Shown here piece by piece: positions 7,536 through 15,932 of a stretch of 40,716 nt of DNA (position 1 is its first letter; every line of letters begins with the position of its first letter). The stretch lies in IMG/VR virus record IMGVR_UViG_3300032118_000020, positions 1-40,716 of that record. One strand, written 5' to 3'. The position numbers and the translations under genes were made by a program. Origin of the DNA: a virus. Under the pieces are notes generated by a model. It did no database searches and had not been told where the DNA came from. It saw nothing but the letters and a program-made list of their open reading frames with translations.

Positions 7536-8321
7536 ATGTTAGGAATGGCTCTCTATATAGATAATCTAGAGAGGTTGAAATACGATATTCCTCTCATCAT
7601 CAGGAATTGGAGAGCCGATAGAATAGTTCTATTCTCTGGTGGTGATGTGACAACGAGCATTCTGCAAAATCATGTCAGTGAGAATGACAAGTTATCCATT
7701 ATTCAGATTGACAAGTCTATAAATCGTCCCACCGACATCCCGATTGCATTCAATCATTGCATAGATTATTGTTATGATGTGTTGGGATTTGATTCACTCA
7801 TATTCTCGCATGCAGATGTGTATATTACCAAGGCTGGCATGGATTTTCTTGCAGAAGGTCATGATAATGACAAATATATATCTCTTGAATATGACCATGT
7901 GCAGTTGTATTCTCACATGTGGGCTTCTTGGTCGGCTGTCATACTGTCATACAAAGATAGAAGAGTTCATTGGGATTTGACCGACGATGGCTCAAGGATC
8001 ATCGGTCCTGGTAAACTCGGTGACAAGTATGTTCATGACTGGTATAATCCTGATTTTGTTCTCGATGTCGGATATTTGACAGTCCAGGCTTACATCAATA
8101 AGATGAAGAATCATAATTTCATCTGGCCAGATGCATACAAGGTTGTGGTTGCATTGGCTCTTGAGTTCGATAAGGCTGCTGGATTGCAGATGGCTTATAA
8201 TATGATAAAGAGTTATTGTCCTCTTGTCCCGATTGAGGAAAGTAGATATGGTGAATTGTTCGATTATTTCCAATGTTGGGACGAGTATCGTATGTGCGTG
8301 GATCTCATGAAGAATTTGTGA
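7536..8321 (+). CDS. probable GT-A-like glycosyltransferase
   Basis: The start at ATG 7536 is supported by GGGGGTGG just upstream. The longer frame from 7491 overlaps the preceding gene without a site of its own. In 261 residues the protein has an alternating alpha/beta N-terminal half (RADRIVLFSGGDVTTSILQ) and the segment GFDSLIFSHADVYITKAGMD. The latter aligns in position and context with the metal-binding strand of GT-A enzymes, with HAD in place of DxD. The C-terminal 60 residues are helical. The call relies on this pattern and on two neighbouring transferases. A non-catalytic GT-like protein is possible because a clear DxD is lacking. Confidence 0.5.
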   Translation: MLGMALYIDNLERLKYDIPLIIRNWRADRIVLFSGGDVTTSILQNHVSENDKLSIIQIDKSINRPTDIPIAFNHCIDYCYDVLGFDSLIFSHADVYITKAGMDFLAEGHDNDKYISLEYDHVQLYSHMWASWSAVILSYKDRRVHWDLTDDGSRIIGPGKLGDKYVHDWYNPDFVLDVGYLTVQAYINKMKNHNFIWPDAYKVVVALALEFDKAAGLQMAYNMIKSYCPLVPIEESRYGELFDYFQCWDEYRMCVDLMKNL

Positions 8322-8357
8322 ATTTGTGATTGCTAAGTATATATGATAGGAGCAGAT

Positions 8358-9791
8358 ATGCCGTATTCATCCATTTCAGAAGCCAGAATAAAAGAACTTG
8401 ATGGAACACCATTGACATTGTCACAGATAAATGGCATTGCTGCGATGGCTGATGCTATTGGTGACAATGGATGGCCAATTGCAATCAACAAGTTCAAGAA
8501 GACTCATCACAAAGAGGGTGGGAAGTGGGTCAAGAGTGGTGGTGAAGAGAAAGAATATTCCGATGTGATTGTTTCCAAAGACAATGGCAAGTGGAAGATT
8601 ATCGCTATATCTACTGCTGCTTTCAAAGATCAAGATGATGAAACATTCACGACTACCGCTATAGATTATGATCTGAAAGCTGCAGAACATTTCCAATCTT
8701 ATCCTGAGTTCAGGATGTTTCATAAGAAAGGACTTGCATTTGGCAGGGTCTCTAAAATGCAGAGAGTTGGTCCTTTTGCTGTGGATTCTGGTTACGCTTA
8801 CGACGACCCATTCTCTCAGCAGGTTGCGGAGAAGATTCTCTCACAGAATGATGGTACGTGGAGAGTAAGCAGAGGATTCTATGTTCATGAAATTTCAGGC
8901 GGATGTCCGGAGTGCGGGACTAAGTTGTTGCTTCGAAAGGAGCACATGTCTTTCGGCTTTCGGTGTCCTGTCTGTAAATCTATTCATTTGAAGAAGGGAG
9001 TGCTGAAAGATCGGCGCTTTCTCAAAGCCAGAACTTTCGACATAACGGTCACAGACATCCCCTGTGTGCCGTACACGGGAGTCGGCGCATACAAAGAAAA
9101 TATTATGATGGAGGACTTTGTTATGGATAAGAAAGAGTTACGCAAAAAGTTGATTGATGCCGGTCTCGACGAGAAAGATGTCGATGAAAGGTTGGCAACT
9201 GTCACGGAGAAGCAATTGAAAGACTTCACCGATCTTCCCGATGCCGAAGTATTCAAGCAATTGGATATTGAGGACGAGGACGAAGAAACTGAAGAGAAGG
9301 ATAAGGACAATGAGCAGACCTTTGTCTTGGACGAGGAAGTGCTCAAATCCTTCGATGTTATCGTCCGGAAGTCTGTGCGTGAAGAGGTTGCCTCCCAATT
9401 GAAAGACTTGGAAATCCAGGTCGCCGACTTGGATGGGTTTGATATTGATCTCAAGGAGTTACCACAGATTGCCGAGCTCCTGAAAGAGGTCAAGGATCTG
9501 AACGCCAAGTTTGACAAACTGATGGAATCTGATAAGGAGCGTGTCACGAAGATGCTGACTGATCTGCCTCGTGCCGGCAAGCTCCGAATTCGTCGGTTCA
9601 AGGAAGCTCCGAAGGATGACGAAGAAGACCAGGAAGATGATGGGGACATGGGAGATGAGGAAGAGATTCCCGAGGAGATGAAGAAACAAAAAGTAACAGT
9701 CAAGCAAATTCAGGAAGGTGTCCCGGTCGATGGCAGTGGCAAGGCATATGGCACCATGACTGACATGATCTTCGGTGGTGGAGGTAAATAA
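8358..9791 (+). CDS. prohead serine protease fused to scaffold domain
   Basis: ATG 8358 is chosen because AGGAG ends 5 nt upstream; ATG 8343 lacks a site. Residues 1-60 are a ChaB-like helical module (SEARIKELDG...GWPIAINKFKKTHHKEG...WVKSG) seen at the front of phage head proteins. Residues about 75-245 are a herpesvirus/phage-type prohead protease. His122 (FRMFHKKG, then GRV) and Ser171 (WRVSRGF) are the catalytic pair, and TVTDIPCVPYTGVGAYKE is the closing motif. A zinc ribbon (C183, C186, C203, C206) is inserted between the Ser strand and the closing motif. Residues 255-477 are coiled coil and strongly acidic, typical of an internal scaffold. Protease-scaffold fusion directly upstream of the capsid gene is a common head layout. 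The protease may also mature the tag-family proteins. Confidence 0.8.
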   Translation: MPYSSISEARIKELDGTPLTLSQINGIAAMADAIGDNGWPIAINKFKKTHHKEGGKWVKSGGEEKEYSDVIVSKDNGKWKIIAISTAAFKDQDDETFTTTAIDYDLKAAEHFQSYPEFRMFHKKGLAFGRVSKMQRVGPFAVDSGYAYDDPFSQQVAEKILSQNDGTWRVSRGFYVHEISGGCPECGTKLLLRKEHMSFGFRCPVCKSIHLKKGVLKDRRFLKARTFDITVTDIPCVPYTGVGAYKENIMMEDFVMDKKELRKKLIDAGLDEKDVDERLATVTEKQLKDFTDLPDAEVFKQLDIEDEDEETEEKDKDNEQTFVLDEEVLKSFDVIVRKSVREEVASQLKDLEIQVADLDGFDIDLKELPQIAELLKEVKDLNAKFDKLMESDKERVTKMLTDLPRAGKLRIRRFKEAPKDDEEDQEDDGDMGDEEEIPEEMKKQKVTVKQIQEGVPVDGSGKAYGTMTDMIFGGGGK

Positions 9792-9793
9792 CT

Positions 9794-11299
9794 ATGAAGA
9801 CTCGTTTTGATGTAACAAGGTCAAAGAAATCCAACATGGAGGTCTTAGGACAACAGATTGGGTTGTCCATGGCTCAAGCCATGTCAGGTTTCCAAAATGC
9901 CCAGAGACCAGGAGCCTTTTCTCCTATGTATAAGGAGACAACGATCACACATACCAATGTGAGTATCTACGGTCGGAATTCTATCTTCGATTGTTGTTCT
10001 CCTGGGGATGTGTTTGGTTTGCAAGTTCAGACCAATGGTCTTATGGCATGGCTCGGATGGCGACCCAATTCGTACTATCGTCGCCGAGTTGATTTCATCA
10101 CCTGGATTGGTCCACAAGGTACACACGATAATGCTCCAGTTACTGGAGCAACTGATCCTTGTGATGATCCTCACACGTGGGAATATGGCAAATGCGGATA
10201 CGATCTCTGCCATATCTCATGGTATTCTATCGCAAGCGAAGGTCTCGATCCGCACACGGTCGCGCAAGATCGTTGTGAAACTTCGCCTCGTTTCCGCTTG
10301 AATGGTGTCATGATCGCCGATGATGTTGAGTGGCAGATGAACGGTATCATGCAGGTTCAGGCACAGCAGATCCGCCGAGCTCAGATTCATGGCTCACATG
10401 ATAACGCCAATGAGATGAATGGTCTCGAGAGCCTCATCCGTACTGGTTACACCAATGATGACAATACTCTCTGCCCGTTCATTGATTCATCTATCGTCAA
10501 TTGGCAACATGATGATCTAGATGGTCTTGGCAATGGACTTGGAAATTTCTTCGATTACCTTGACGAATGGGTCACAGAAGTTGAATATCGTGCCCAGGGA
10601 ATCGGATCTATTGCCGAGATTGACATGATACTGTTGACTTCTCGGTTCATGGCAACCTGCCTGTTGGATGCATACGCTTGCTACACGACCTGCGGTCTCA
10701 CCAATGCGTACGATGTCACCGATCAAGCACTGCGTGCTCAACAGCGTGCTGCTCGTATGGCTCTGAATGGTGGTCCACTGTACGACGGAACTCGTGCTGT
10801 TGGATATCTGAACCTGAAGAGTGGTCGCCGACTGCCCATCATCGTCGAAGACGCTCTGGACATTACTCGTCCAGGAGCTAACTACTGCACCGATGTCTAT
10901 GTCTTAGTACGCAGGATTGGTTCGATTGACGTTCTCTACGGAGAATATCTTGATCTGCGTGTCTATGAGAATCGTGTGAAGAAACAGTTCCCGAACTTCT
11001 CTGTCCGTACCGATGTTGCTGGTCGGTTCGCTATCAAGGGCAAGGAAGACAACTTCTGCTTGAGCATCGAGATGGGAACGTCTCCAGAGATCTATCTGTC
11101 TGCGCCATGGGCTCAGATTCGTATTCAGGATGTATGCTGCAGTCGAGCTCGCAAGCCGATTGTTGGTGATCCGTTCCAGCAACAATACATGCCTGGTCTG
11201 CCTCTGCATAAAGCAACTCGTGAACCTGGTTGTGACGAGTGCTACGAGGGAGAAGGATCTGTTGGTGCTGTTGGGGATCAGCACTTCGCATACCGCTAA
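9794..11299 (+). CDS. major capsid protein (probable, HK97-type)
   Basis: This 501-residue protein follows the protease/scaffold gene by 2 nt and is followed at once by a strong terminator, the standard position of the major capsid gene. Codon choice is the most biased in the left half of the window (CGT/CGC for Arg, frequent NNC), as expected for the most abundant virion protein. It starts with a basic N-terminal segment. It then has a long middle domain with a helix (VEWQMNGIMQVQAQQIRRAQI) like the HK97 spine helix, and a C-terminal beta-rich region. It is unusually rich in Cys for a capsid protein, with several CC or CxxC pairs, including near the C-terminus (DVCCSRARKP; PGCDECYEG). Assignment is by context plus composition, not by a signature motif. 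Confidence 0.75.
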   Translation: MKTRFDVTRSKKSNMEVLGQQIGLSMAQAMSGFQNAQRPGAFSPMYKETTITHTNVSIYGRNSIFDCCSPGDVFGLQVQTNGLMAWLGWRPNSYYRRRVDFITWIGPQGTHDNAPVTGATDPCDDPHTWEYGKCGYDLCHISWYSIASEGLDPHTVAQDRCETSPRFRLNGVMIADDVEWQMNGIMQVQAQQIRRAQIHGSHDNANEMNGLESLIRTGYTNDDNTLCPFIDSSIVNWQHDDLDGLGNGLGNFFDYLDEWVTEVEYRAQGIGSIAEIDMILLTSRFMATCLLDAYACYTTCGLTNAYDVTDQALRAQQRAARMALNGGPLYDGTRAVGYLNLKSGRRLPIIVEDALDITRPGANYCTDVYVLVRRIGSIDVLYGEYLDLRVYENRVKKQFPNFSVRTDVAGRFAIKGKEDNFCLSIEMGTSPEIYLSAPWAQIRIQDVCCSRARKPIVGDPFQQQYMPGLPLHKATREPGCDECYEGEGSVGAVGDQHFAYR

Positions 11300-11320
11300 A
11301 ATATATCTCTCATATCCACA

Positions 11321-11362
11321 TACAGGGAGGGAGGAAAATCTCCCTCCCTGTATTTGTTTGTC
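11321..11362 (+). terminator. rho-independent terminator after the capsid gene
   Basis: A perfect 12-bp stem TACAGGGAGGGA / TCCCTCCCTGTA (11321-11332 and 11341-11352) encloses GGAAAATC. Two further pairs can close an AAAA tetraloop. A TTTGTTTGTC tract follows. It lies 21 nt after the capsid stop and would isolate the abundant head transcript from the glycosyltransferase region. Confidence 0.88.
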
Positions 11363-11380
11363 AAGTTTAGTTAATTATGG
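11363..11380 (+). promoter_or_regulatory. AAGTTTAG element 2, after the capsid terminator
   Basis: AAGTTTAGTTAATTATGG begins 10 nt after the terminator stem and runs into the start codon of the next gene (ATG 11377). The placement between a terminator and the next operon supports a transcription-start role. The downstream gene has no ordinary ribosome-binding site, so its message may be nearly leaderless. Confidence 0.38.
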
Positions 11381-12216
11381 ACATTATTTTCGTAAGAACT
11401 CGATACATCTACGATTCCTATGTGGACTACTGGAAACTGATAGAGTTATCAGGATTTCCAACATGTTATACAGATGAAGTCGACATCAGCAAGGATGTGG
11501 TCTACATCGTGTCTCCTTATAACGGGGAATGGGTGCCACAAATAGATTCCCAGAAGTTTAGCAGAGAATTCAAAGCAAAATTGTTCATGTTGAATCTAGA
11601 GAGACCTGGTGGCAGTGGTTCTCTACATAAATATATCGAGGATAATAGAGCACACATAGATCTAGGATTCCTTGACAATGTATTCGTTGCGGATAAGAAA
11701 TTGTCTGAATTGACAGGATTTCCGTATTTTATGCTGGGAGGACACGAAAATTTTTGCGATATAGAAGATACATATGAAAAGAATTATGATTTGATTGCTC
11801 TATGTTGTTACAGTCTTCATAGAGCATGGATGTTTCAGACACCAGAGATGCTTCGTCCTATACTTGGTGGTATGAGTATTGCTACTAATGCTCCTCCAAC
11901 AAGTCCTGTTAGAGATGCATTATTGAAGACAACAAAAGCCATGCTGAATATTCATCAAGATGATTTTCATTTCTGTGAACCTCTTAGAATGATTATAGCT
12001 GTTATGTATGGTATGCCTATATTCAGCGAGGAATGTGACAATCCATATAATGCACACACATTTGGTGAGTTTAGTGAATATTCACATGTAATAAAGGATC
12101 TATTGTATCATAATTACAATAGATTGTACGATGAGGCAATACAGACTAGATATTTGTTCACACATGAGTATTCCTTCAGGAATTGCGCATTGAAGGCAAT
12201 AAATGATGCAAACTAA
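11377..12216 (+). CDS. putative GT-B-like glycosyltransferase
   Basis: The 279-residue protein has the two-lobe alpha/beta pattern of CgeB/group-1-like transferases. The N-terminal lobe (1-110) contains the strand DVVYIVSPYNGEW. The C-terminal lobe contains CEPLRMIIAVMYGMPIFSEECDNPY, similar to the nucleotide-binding Glu-x7-Glu-like stretch of GT-B enzymes in the GT4 style (E.....A...G.P....). It ends in a helix. Gene context (followed by a fused GT2/GT-B gene) supports the call. It is shorter than most GT4 enzymes. No Shine-Dalgarno site is visible before ATG 11377. It overlaps the GIY-YIG gene by 14 nt. Confidence 0.5.
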   Translation: MDIIFVRTRYIYDSYVDYWKLIELSGFPTCYTDEVDISKDVVYIVSPYNGEWVPQIDSQKFSREFKAKLFMLNLERPGGSGSLHKYIEDNRAHIDLGFLDNVFVADKKLSELTGFPYFMLGGHENFCDIEDTYEKNYDLIALCCYSLHRAWMFQTPEMLRPILGGMSIATNAPPTSPVRDALLKTTKAMLNIHQDDFHFCEPLRMIIAVMYGMPIFSEECDNPYNAHTFGEFSEYSHVIKDLLYHNYNRLYDEAIQTRYLFTHEYSFRNCALKAINDAN

Positions 12217-12676
12217 ATCTGGCATTTATTGGATAAGAAATAAGATAAACAACAATATCTATATTGGCTCTTCTATAAATATTAGACAGAGAATAGGTAA
12301 TCATAGAAGAGAATTGAAACATAATATATCTCCTCATAGATTGTTACAGAATGCTGTGAATGAATATGGATTGAAGAATTTCTCTTATAGAGTATTGATT
12401 ACTTGTCATCCTGATATGTTATTCTGGTATGAACAACAATTTATTGACCAGTGGCATCCTGAATACAACACATGGACTAAGGCTGATAGTAGCACAGGGT
12501 TTAGATTCTCTGAAGAGTCTAAGAAGAAAATGTCTTCTTCGCAACTAGGGAATAAAAATGGTATTGGAAATCAGAATTTCAAGGGACACAAACATTCTGA
12601 AGAAGCGAAGAAGAAAATGTCTGAATCGCAAAAGAGAAGGCGGGAATTGAGGAGGGTAAATGAATCCACTCATTAG
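12203..12676 (+). CDS. GIY-YIG homing endonuclease with NUMOD3 repeats
   Basis: The catalytic domain shows GIYWIRNKINNNIYIG (GIY at 7-9, YIG at 20-22), then NIRQRIGNHRREL with the conserved Arg, and Glu77 in the WYEQQFID helix. These are the family's active-site residues. The C-terminal 55 residues carry two NUMOD3-type DNA-binding repeats (SEESKKKMSSSQLGNKN and SEEAKKKMSESQK), the typical I-TevI/SegA-like arrangement. It is a free-standing homing nuclease wedged with overlaps on both sides between two glycosyltransferase genes. No intron is visible around it, so it probably acts as a Seg-type intergenic mobile gene. ATG 12203 and ATG 12206 are equivalent starts. Base use is more AT-rich than the neighbouring capsid gene. 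Confidence 0.9.
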   Translation: MMQTKSGIYWIRNKINNNIYIGSSINIRQRIGNHRRELKHNISPHRLLQNAVNEYGLKNFSYRVLITCHPDMLFWYEQQFIDQWHPEYNTWTKADSSTGFRFSEESKKKMSSSQLGNKNGIGNQNFKGHKHSEEAKKKMSESQKRRRELRRVNESTH

Positions 12677-14363
12677 TGTTGTATCTGGGACATACAATAG
12701 ATTAGAATATCTGAAGGATATGGTACTATCTGTGCGGAGAAGTGTGTTGAATCTCCCATATGAAATTGTGTTGTGTGACGGAGGTAGTACAGATGGCACG
12801 ATAGATTGGTGTAAGTCTCAACCAGATATAAGACTGATTCAGCATGGCAAATTGTTAGGTGCGGTAAAAGCATTCAATGATTCTGCCAGGGATGCTATTG
12901 GAAAATATGTTATCTTAGCCAATGATGACATAGAATTCATAGATGAGAGTTTGTTATCTGCTTATTCATTTATGGAAGACAATCCTAAGATTGGCATAGG
13001 TTGCTTTTGGCAGGACAGATACACAAATTATTGGCATGTGGATAAGATGTCAGCAGTGAATCCTGATGGGTCTCACGTAATGGTATATTATGGTCAGGTG
13101 TGTATAGTACCAAAAGAATTGGGAGATAAGGTCGGTTGGTGGGGAGATTATCTCAGGACTTATGGAGGAGATAACGAATTATCTTGTAATATGTTAGAAG
13201 CAGGATACGATATCCAACCTGTGCCATGCGCATGCATACACGACACTAAGTTGCCAGACGACGAATTGCGCAAGATAAATAATCCTCCTGGTGTAGATAA
13301 TCCTGATTCTGTAAAATGGAAGAATAAATGGACTAGGAATGGAAAATTGGGACCATATCTTCCATCATCGTGGAAAGACAGGGATTACAGCAGAGAGCTA
13401 AGGATAGTATATGCTCCGATATACGAGAAGAATTGTCCGATACAAAAGATTCAGAAGCATGGTCTTAGAGATGCATTGTCTAAGGTATCCTCTGTCATAG
13501 AGGTAGATTATGTGCATAATTCTCTAGATTATGCGTACGATGTAGGATTATATTTCAGACCTGATATATTCTTGTTGCAATTACATAATCCTTCTCATGC
13601 GGACACAATAATAGCTATAAGAAAAGAATTTCCAAATTCTCTCATTGTCAATTGGAATGGTGACTATCATCCAGAAGTATTATATAACAGAGACTACATG
13701 AGATATCTCAAGATGTTCGATTTGACTGGGTTGGTCACAACATCTGTCGCATCATTATACACTATGAATGAGATAAAGAGTTTCTATTGGCAGATAGGTT
13801 ATGAAGATTCTGATGCTATGCCAGATAAGAGTACTCCTGAATTTGATGTGTTATTCATGGGTAATGCATACTCTAAAGAGCGTGTAGAGTTTGGAAAATT
13901 TCTGAGATCTTTGCCATGCAAGGTCGGCATGTTCGGATATTGGGCAAAAGAGTTGAAACCAGATGGATATACACTATATGACTTCGATGAAGGAGCAAAG
14001 TTGTATAGAAATTGTAAGATAGCAGTCAGTGATAGCCAGTGGCCAGATGCAACTGGATTCGTGTCTAATAGATTGTTTCAAGCAATGTCTGCTGGTGCGT
14101 TCTTGCTTCAGCAACATTTCGATGGATTGACTGAGTTATTAGGATTACAGGATGGATATCATTTGTCTGTTTGGAGCACGAAAGATGATCTTAGAGACAG
14201 GATAGATTTCTTCCTCAAGCATCCGCTTGAGAGGAATCATATGGCTAAGAATGGCATGAAGTTTATCAGGAATAATCATTCATTTGATATGAGAGTGAGA
14301 GAATTGTTGGATGAACTCAAGAAATGTGGCAGTGATTATACCGGTGTATATAAGCACGGATGA
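12660..14363 (+). CDS. two-domain glycosyltransferase: GT2 plus CgeB-like GT-B
   Basis: Residues 1-225 are a complete GT-A/GT2 domain. It has ISVVSGTYNRLEYLKD, DGGSTDGT (40-47), VILANDDIEF with the metal site N88-D90, and the acceptor-side motif VGWWGDYLRTYGGDNELS. Residues about 245-567 are a GT-B domain of the CgeB / glycosyl-transferases-group-1 kind. Its sugar-nucleotide site lies in CKIAVSDSQWPDATGFVSNRLFQAMSAGAFLL, split here as CKIAVSDSQWP and SNRLFQAMSAGAFLL. A helical C-terminus follows. Two catalytic domains in one chain suggest successive sugar additions to the same acceptor. GGAGGG lies 5-8 nt before ATG 12660. It overlaps the nuclease gene by 17 nt and the next transferase by 53 nt. 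Confidence 0.85.
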   Translation: MNPLISVVSGTYNRLEYLKDMVLSVRRSVLNLPYEIVLCDGGSTDGTIDWCKSQPDIRLIQHGKLLGAVKAFNDSARDAIGKYVILANDDIEFIDESLLSAYSFMEDNPKIGIGCFWQDRYTNYWHVDKMSAVNPDGSHVMVYYGQVCIVPKELGDKVGWWGDYLRTYGGDNELSCNMLEAGYDIQPVPCACIHDTKLPDDELRKINNPPGVDNPDSVKWKNKWTRNGKLGPYLPSSWKDRDYSRELRIVYAPIYEKNCPIQKIQKHGLRDALSKVSSVIEVDYVHNSLDYAYDVGLYFRPDIFLLQLHNPSHADTIIAIRKEFPNSLIVNWNGDYHPEVLYNRDYMRYLKMFDLTGLVTTSVASLYTMNEIKSFYWQIGYEDSDAMPDKSTPEFDVLFMGNAYSKERVEFGKFLRSLPCKVGMFGYWAKELKPDGYTLYDFDEGAKLYRNCKIAVSDSQWPDATGFVSNRLFQAMSAGAFLLQQHFDGLTELLGLQDGYHLSVWSTKDDLRDRIDFFLKHPLERNHMAKNGMKFIRNNHSFDMRVRELLDELKKCGSDYTGVYKHG

Positions 14364-15612
14364 ACAATTAGGATGGTTAGATGAATGCCTTGCGAGCATC
14401 GCTGACCAGAATTGTATTATATCCTTACATGATGATGGTTCTGTCATCGATATTGGAAATGTTGTAAGTAAATATAATATAACACATTATTCTCGTGCAG
14501 AGCATGTTGGAGTTTCTCATGCCAGAAATGAAGCAGTATCTAAGATTCCTGATAACAGCTTGATATTCCCTCTAGATTGTGACGATACTATCAAGCCAAG
14601 GACGATCGAAAGGTTGGCGAGTTTATGGGAAGGTGTGCCAATTTATCCAGATGTAGAGAAGTTCGGAGACGAGATTGTACCTCACTACGTCTTAATGGAA
14701 TGGGATTGTTCTCATCTGTACAACTTTGTAGGATTTACATCAGTAAATGTCCTGCATTCAAAAGAGCAATGGAAATCTATCGGAGGTTGGGATGCAACTC
14801 TTGACTTCTATGAAGATGGCGAATATAATGCTAGATTGTTCGGAAACTTTTGTGGTCGCAGATTCCCAGAACCTCTTGTCAATTACAGAATGCATCATGG
14901 TCAGCGCACCAAACAATATGCTGGCAAATCAAGATACTATGCAAATTTGATTCTAGAAAAAGTAAGGAGGTATGAATTTATGTGTTCAGGTTGTGGTGGT
15001 AAACGCAGAAGTGGTAATCAAGCACAGAAATCTGCTTCAGGAGGAGCTATGTCTCAAATTTCAGGAACGAGAGGAGAAAATATCATGGTGGACAATGCTA
15101 ATCTGCCCATATCATTCGAGGGCAAAGTGCTTGCCAGATACGAAGGTGGCAGAGGAAAAGGCAAGCATTATTATCAAGGAATCGGATCTCTCTCATATTA
15201 CAAGAATATCCAATATGGAGATCTTGTGTATGCTGATCCGAGAGATGCTAGGTCGATCAGTGACACAGGAAGTACGTCCAGGTTGATCCGTGTAGAAAGG
15301 TCGTCTGCTGCACCGATTGCCGCTCCAAAACCTGCGCCTGTTCAGGTCACGAATGTGACGAATGTCTCCGAGCCTATAAAGACTCCCAAGCTGGAAGTCG
15401 CGAAGGAACCTGTGGCTCCTGAGGTAGAGGCAGTTGCAGAGGTAGGAGAAGGAGAGATGGTTGCCTTTGAGGATATTTCCAAGATCGGTCTCAAAGATAT
15501 CAAGAAACTTGACATCTCGTGCGAAGATGCAATTGAGTTGATCAAGATTGAAGAAACTGGAGCCAATAGACCGAATGTTGTCAAGTATCTGAACAGCCTA
15601 TGTTCAGAATAG
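14311..15612 (+). CDS. GT2 glycosyltransferase in-frame fused to a downstream virion protein
   Basis: Residues 1-223 form a GT2 domain: VAVIIPVYISTDEQLGWLDECL, DDGS (41-44), FPLDCDDTIKP with metal site D89-D92, and GGWDATLDFYEDGEYNARL, split here as GGWDATL and FYEDGEYNARL. Without any stop codon the frame runs on into a second module. That module starts at an internal ATG (14980) with its own consensus ribosome-binding site and is listed separately. The full chain would be 433 residues. It may be a genuine fusion, or a transferase whose stop was lost so that it reads into its neighbour. Whether the fused product accumulates cannot be told from sequence. The start overlaps the previous gene by 53 nt; a GTG a few codons in is an alternative. 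Confidence 0.7.
   Translation: MNSRNVAVIIPVYISTDEQLGWLDECLASIADQNCIISLHDDGSVIDIGNVVSKYNITHYSRAEHVGVSHARNEAVSKIPDNSLIFPLDCDDTIKPRTIERLASLWEGVPIYPDVEKFGDEIVPHYVLMEWDCSHLYNFVGFTSVNVLHSKEQWKSIGGWDATLDFYEDGEYNARLFGNFCGRRFPEPLVNYRMHHGQRTKQYAGKSRYYANLILEKVRRYEFMCSGCGGKRRSGNQAQKSASGGAMSQISGTRGENIMVDNANLPISFEGKVLARYEGGRGKGKHYYQGIGSLSYYKNIQYGDLVYADPRDARSISDTGSTSRLIRVERSSAAPIAAPKPAPVQVTNVTNVSEPIKTPKLEVAKEPVAPEVEAVAEVGEGEMVAFEDISKIGLKDIKKLDISCEDAIELIKIEETGANRPNVVKYLNSLCSE
14980..15612 (+). CDS. nested in-frame gene: MCSGCGGKRR-type small virion protein with C-terminal helical tail
   Basis: AAGGAGG at 14964-14970 is a near-perfect ribosome-binding site 9 nt before ATG 14980, in frame with the upstream transferase. 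The product (210 residues) starts MCSGCGGKRR. It has a small beta domain (KVLARYEGG..KGKHYYQGIGSLSYYKNIQYGDLVYADPRDAR, best read as three short strands). From memory this resembles small Cys-started proteins found downstream of capsid genes in many phages. A Pro/Ala/Val-rich linker (about 110-165) leads to a helical tail (EDISKIGLKDIKKLDISCEDAIELIKIE) like a short helix-extended-loop-helix module. I take it to be a head or neck accessory protein made independently by internal initiation. A competing ATG at 14972 is in another frame. Confidence 0.6.
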   Translation: MCSGCGGKRRSGNQAQKSASGGAMSQISGTRGENIMVDNANLPISFEGKVLARYEGGRGKGKHYYQGIGSLSYYKNIQYGDLVYADPRDARSISDTGSTSRLIRVERSSAAPIAAPKPAPVQVTNVTNVSEPIKTPKLEVAKEPVAPEVEAVAEVGEGEMVAFEDISKIGLKDIKKLDISCEDAIELIKIEETGANRPNVVKYLNSLCSE

Positions 15613-15926
15613 GAGATTTCTTTGTCATAGCATTTGCTGTATTTGCTATAACAGTACTTGCTAAAGACACTGCTGGTCCATTCAACATATTCTTGAAAGT
15701 GAGAGATTGGCTGGTTGGATCAGATGAGATGCATCCTAGAATGTTCTTCATGGATTTGCTGGCTTGTCCATGGTGTATGGCAACTTGGATATCTGTTGTC
15801 GTGAATCTTGTGTATCTATTTGTCAGCCACTGTTCAGTGTTCGTGTTCTTTGTATATTGGCTGGGAACGATAGGAGTCACAGGATTTCTGTACGCTATAT
15901 TGTATTCAGTACTTGGTGATGATTAG
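15600..15926 (+). CDS. DUF1360-like membrane protein
   Basis: This is a 108-residue integral membrane protein. A hydrophobic helix lies at 6-21 (DFFVIAFAVFAITVLA) and two more at about 62-78 and 80-103. CPWCMATW at 56-63 carries the CxxC that marks the DUF1360 family found in phages and Gram-positive bacteria. Its molecular role is not known. It is expected in the host inner membrane. It overlaps the nested virion gene by 13 nt and has no independent promoter in sight. Confidence 0.7.
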   Translation: MFRIGDFFVIAFAVFAITVLAKDTAGPFNIFLKVRDWLVGSDEMHPRMFFMDLLACPWCMATWISVVVNLVYLFVSHCSVFVFFVYWLGTIGVTGFLYAILYSVLGDD

Positions 15927-15932
15927 GATATA

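Noticed and set aside
8984-9703. 239-codon antisense Ser-rich frame opposite the protease/scaffold gene
   Set aside because: It reflects GA-rich scaffold codons, has no initiation site and opposes a gene with clear catalytic motifs.
14972-15286. Separate 104-codon gene in another frame starting at ATG 14972
   Set aside because: It shares the ribosome-binding site with ATG 14980 but is 1 nt from it, overlaps the conserved Cys-rich module throughout and gives a product without domain character.
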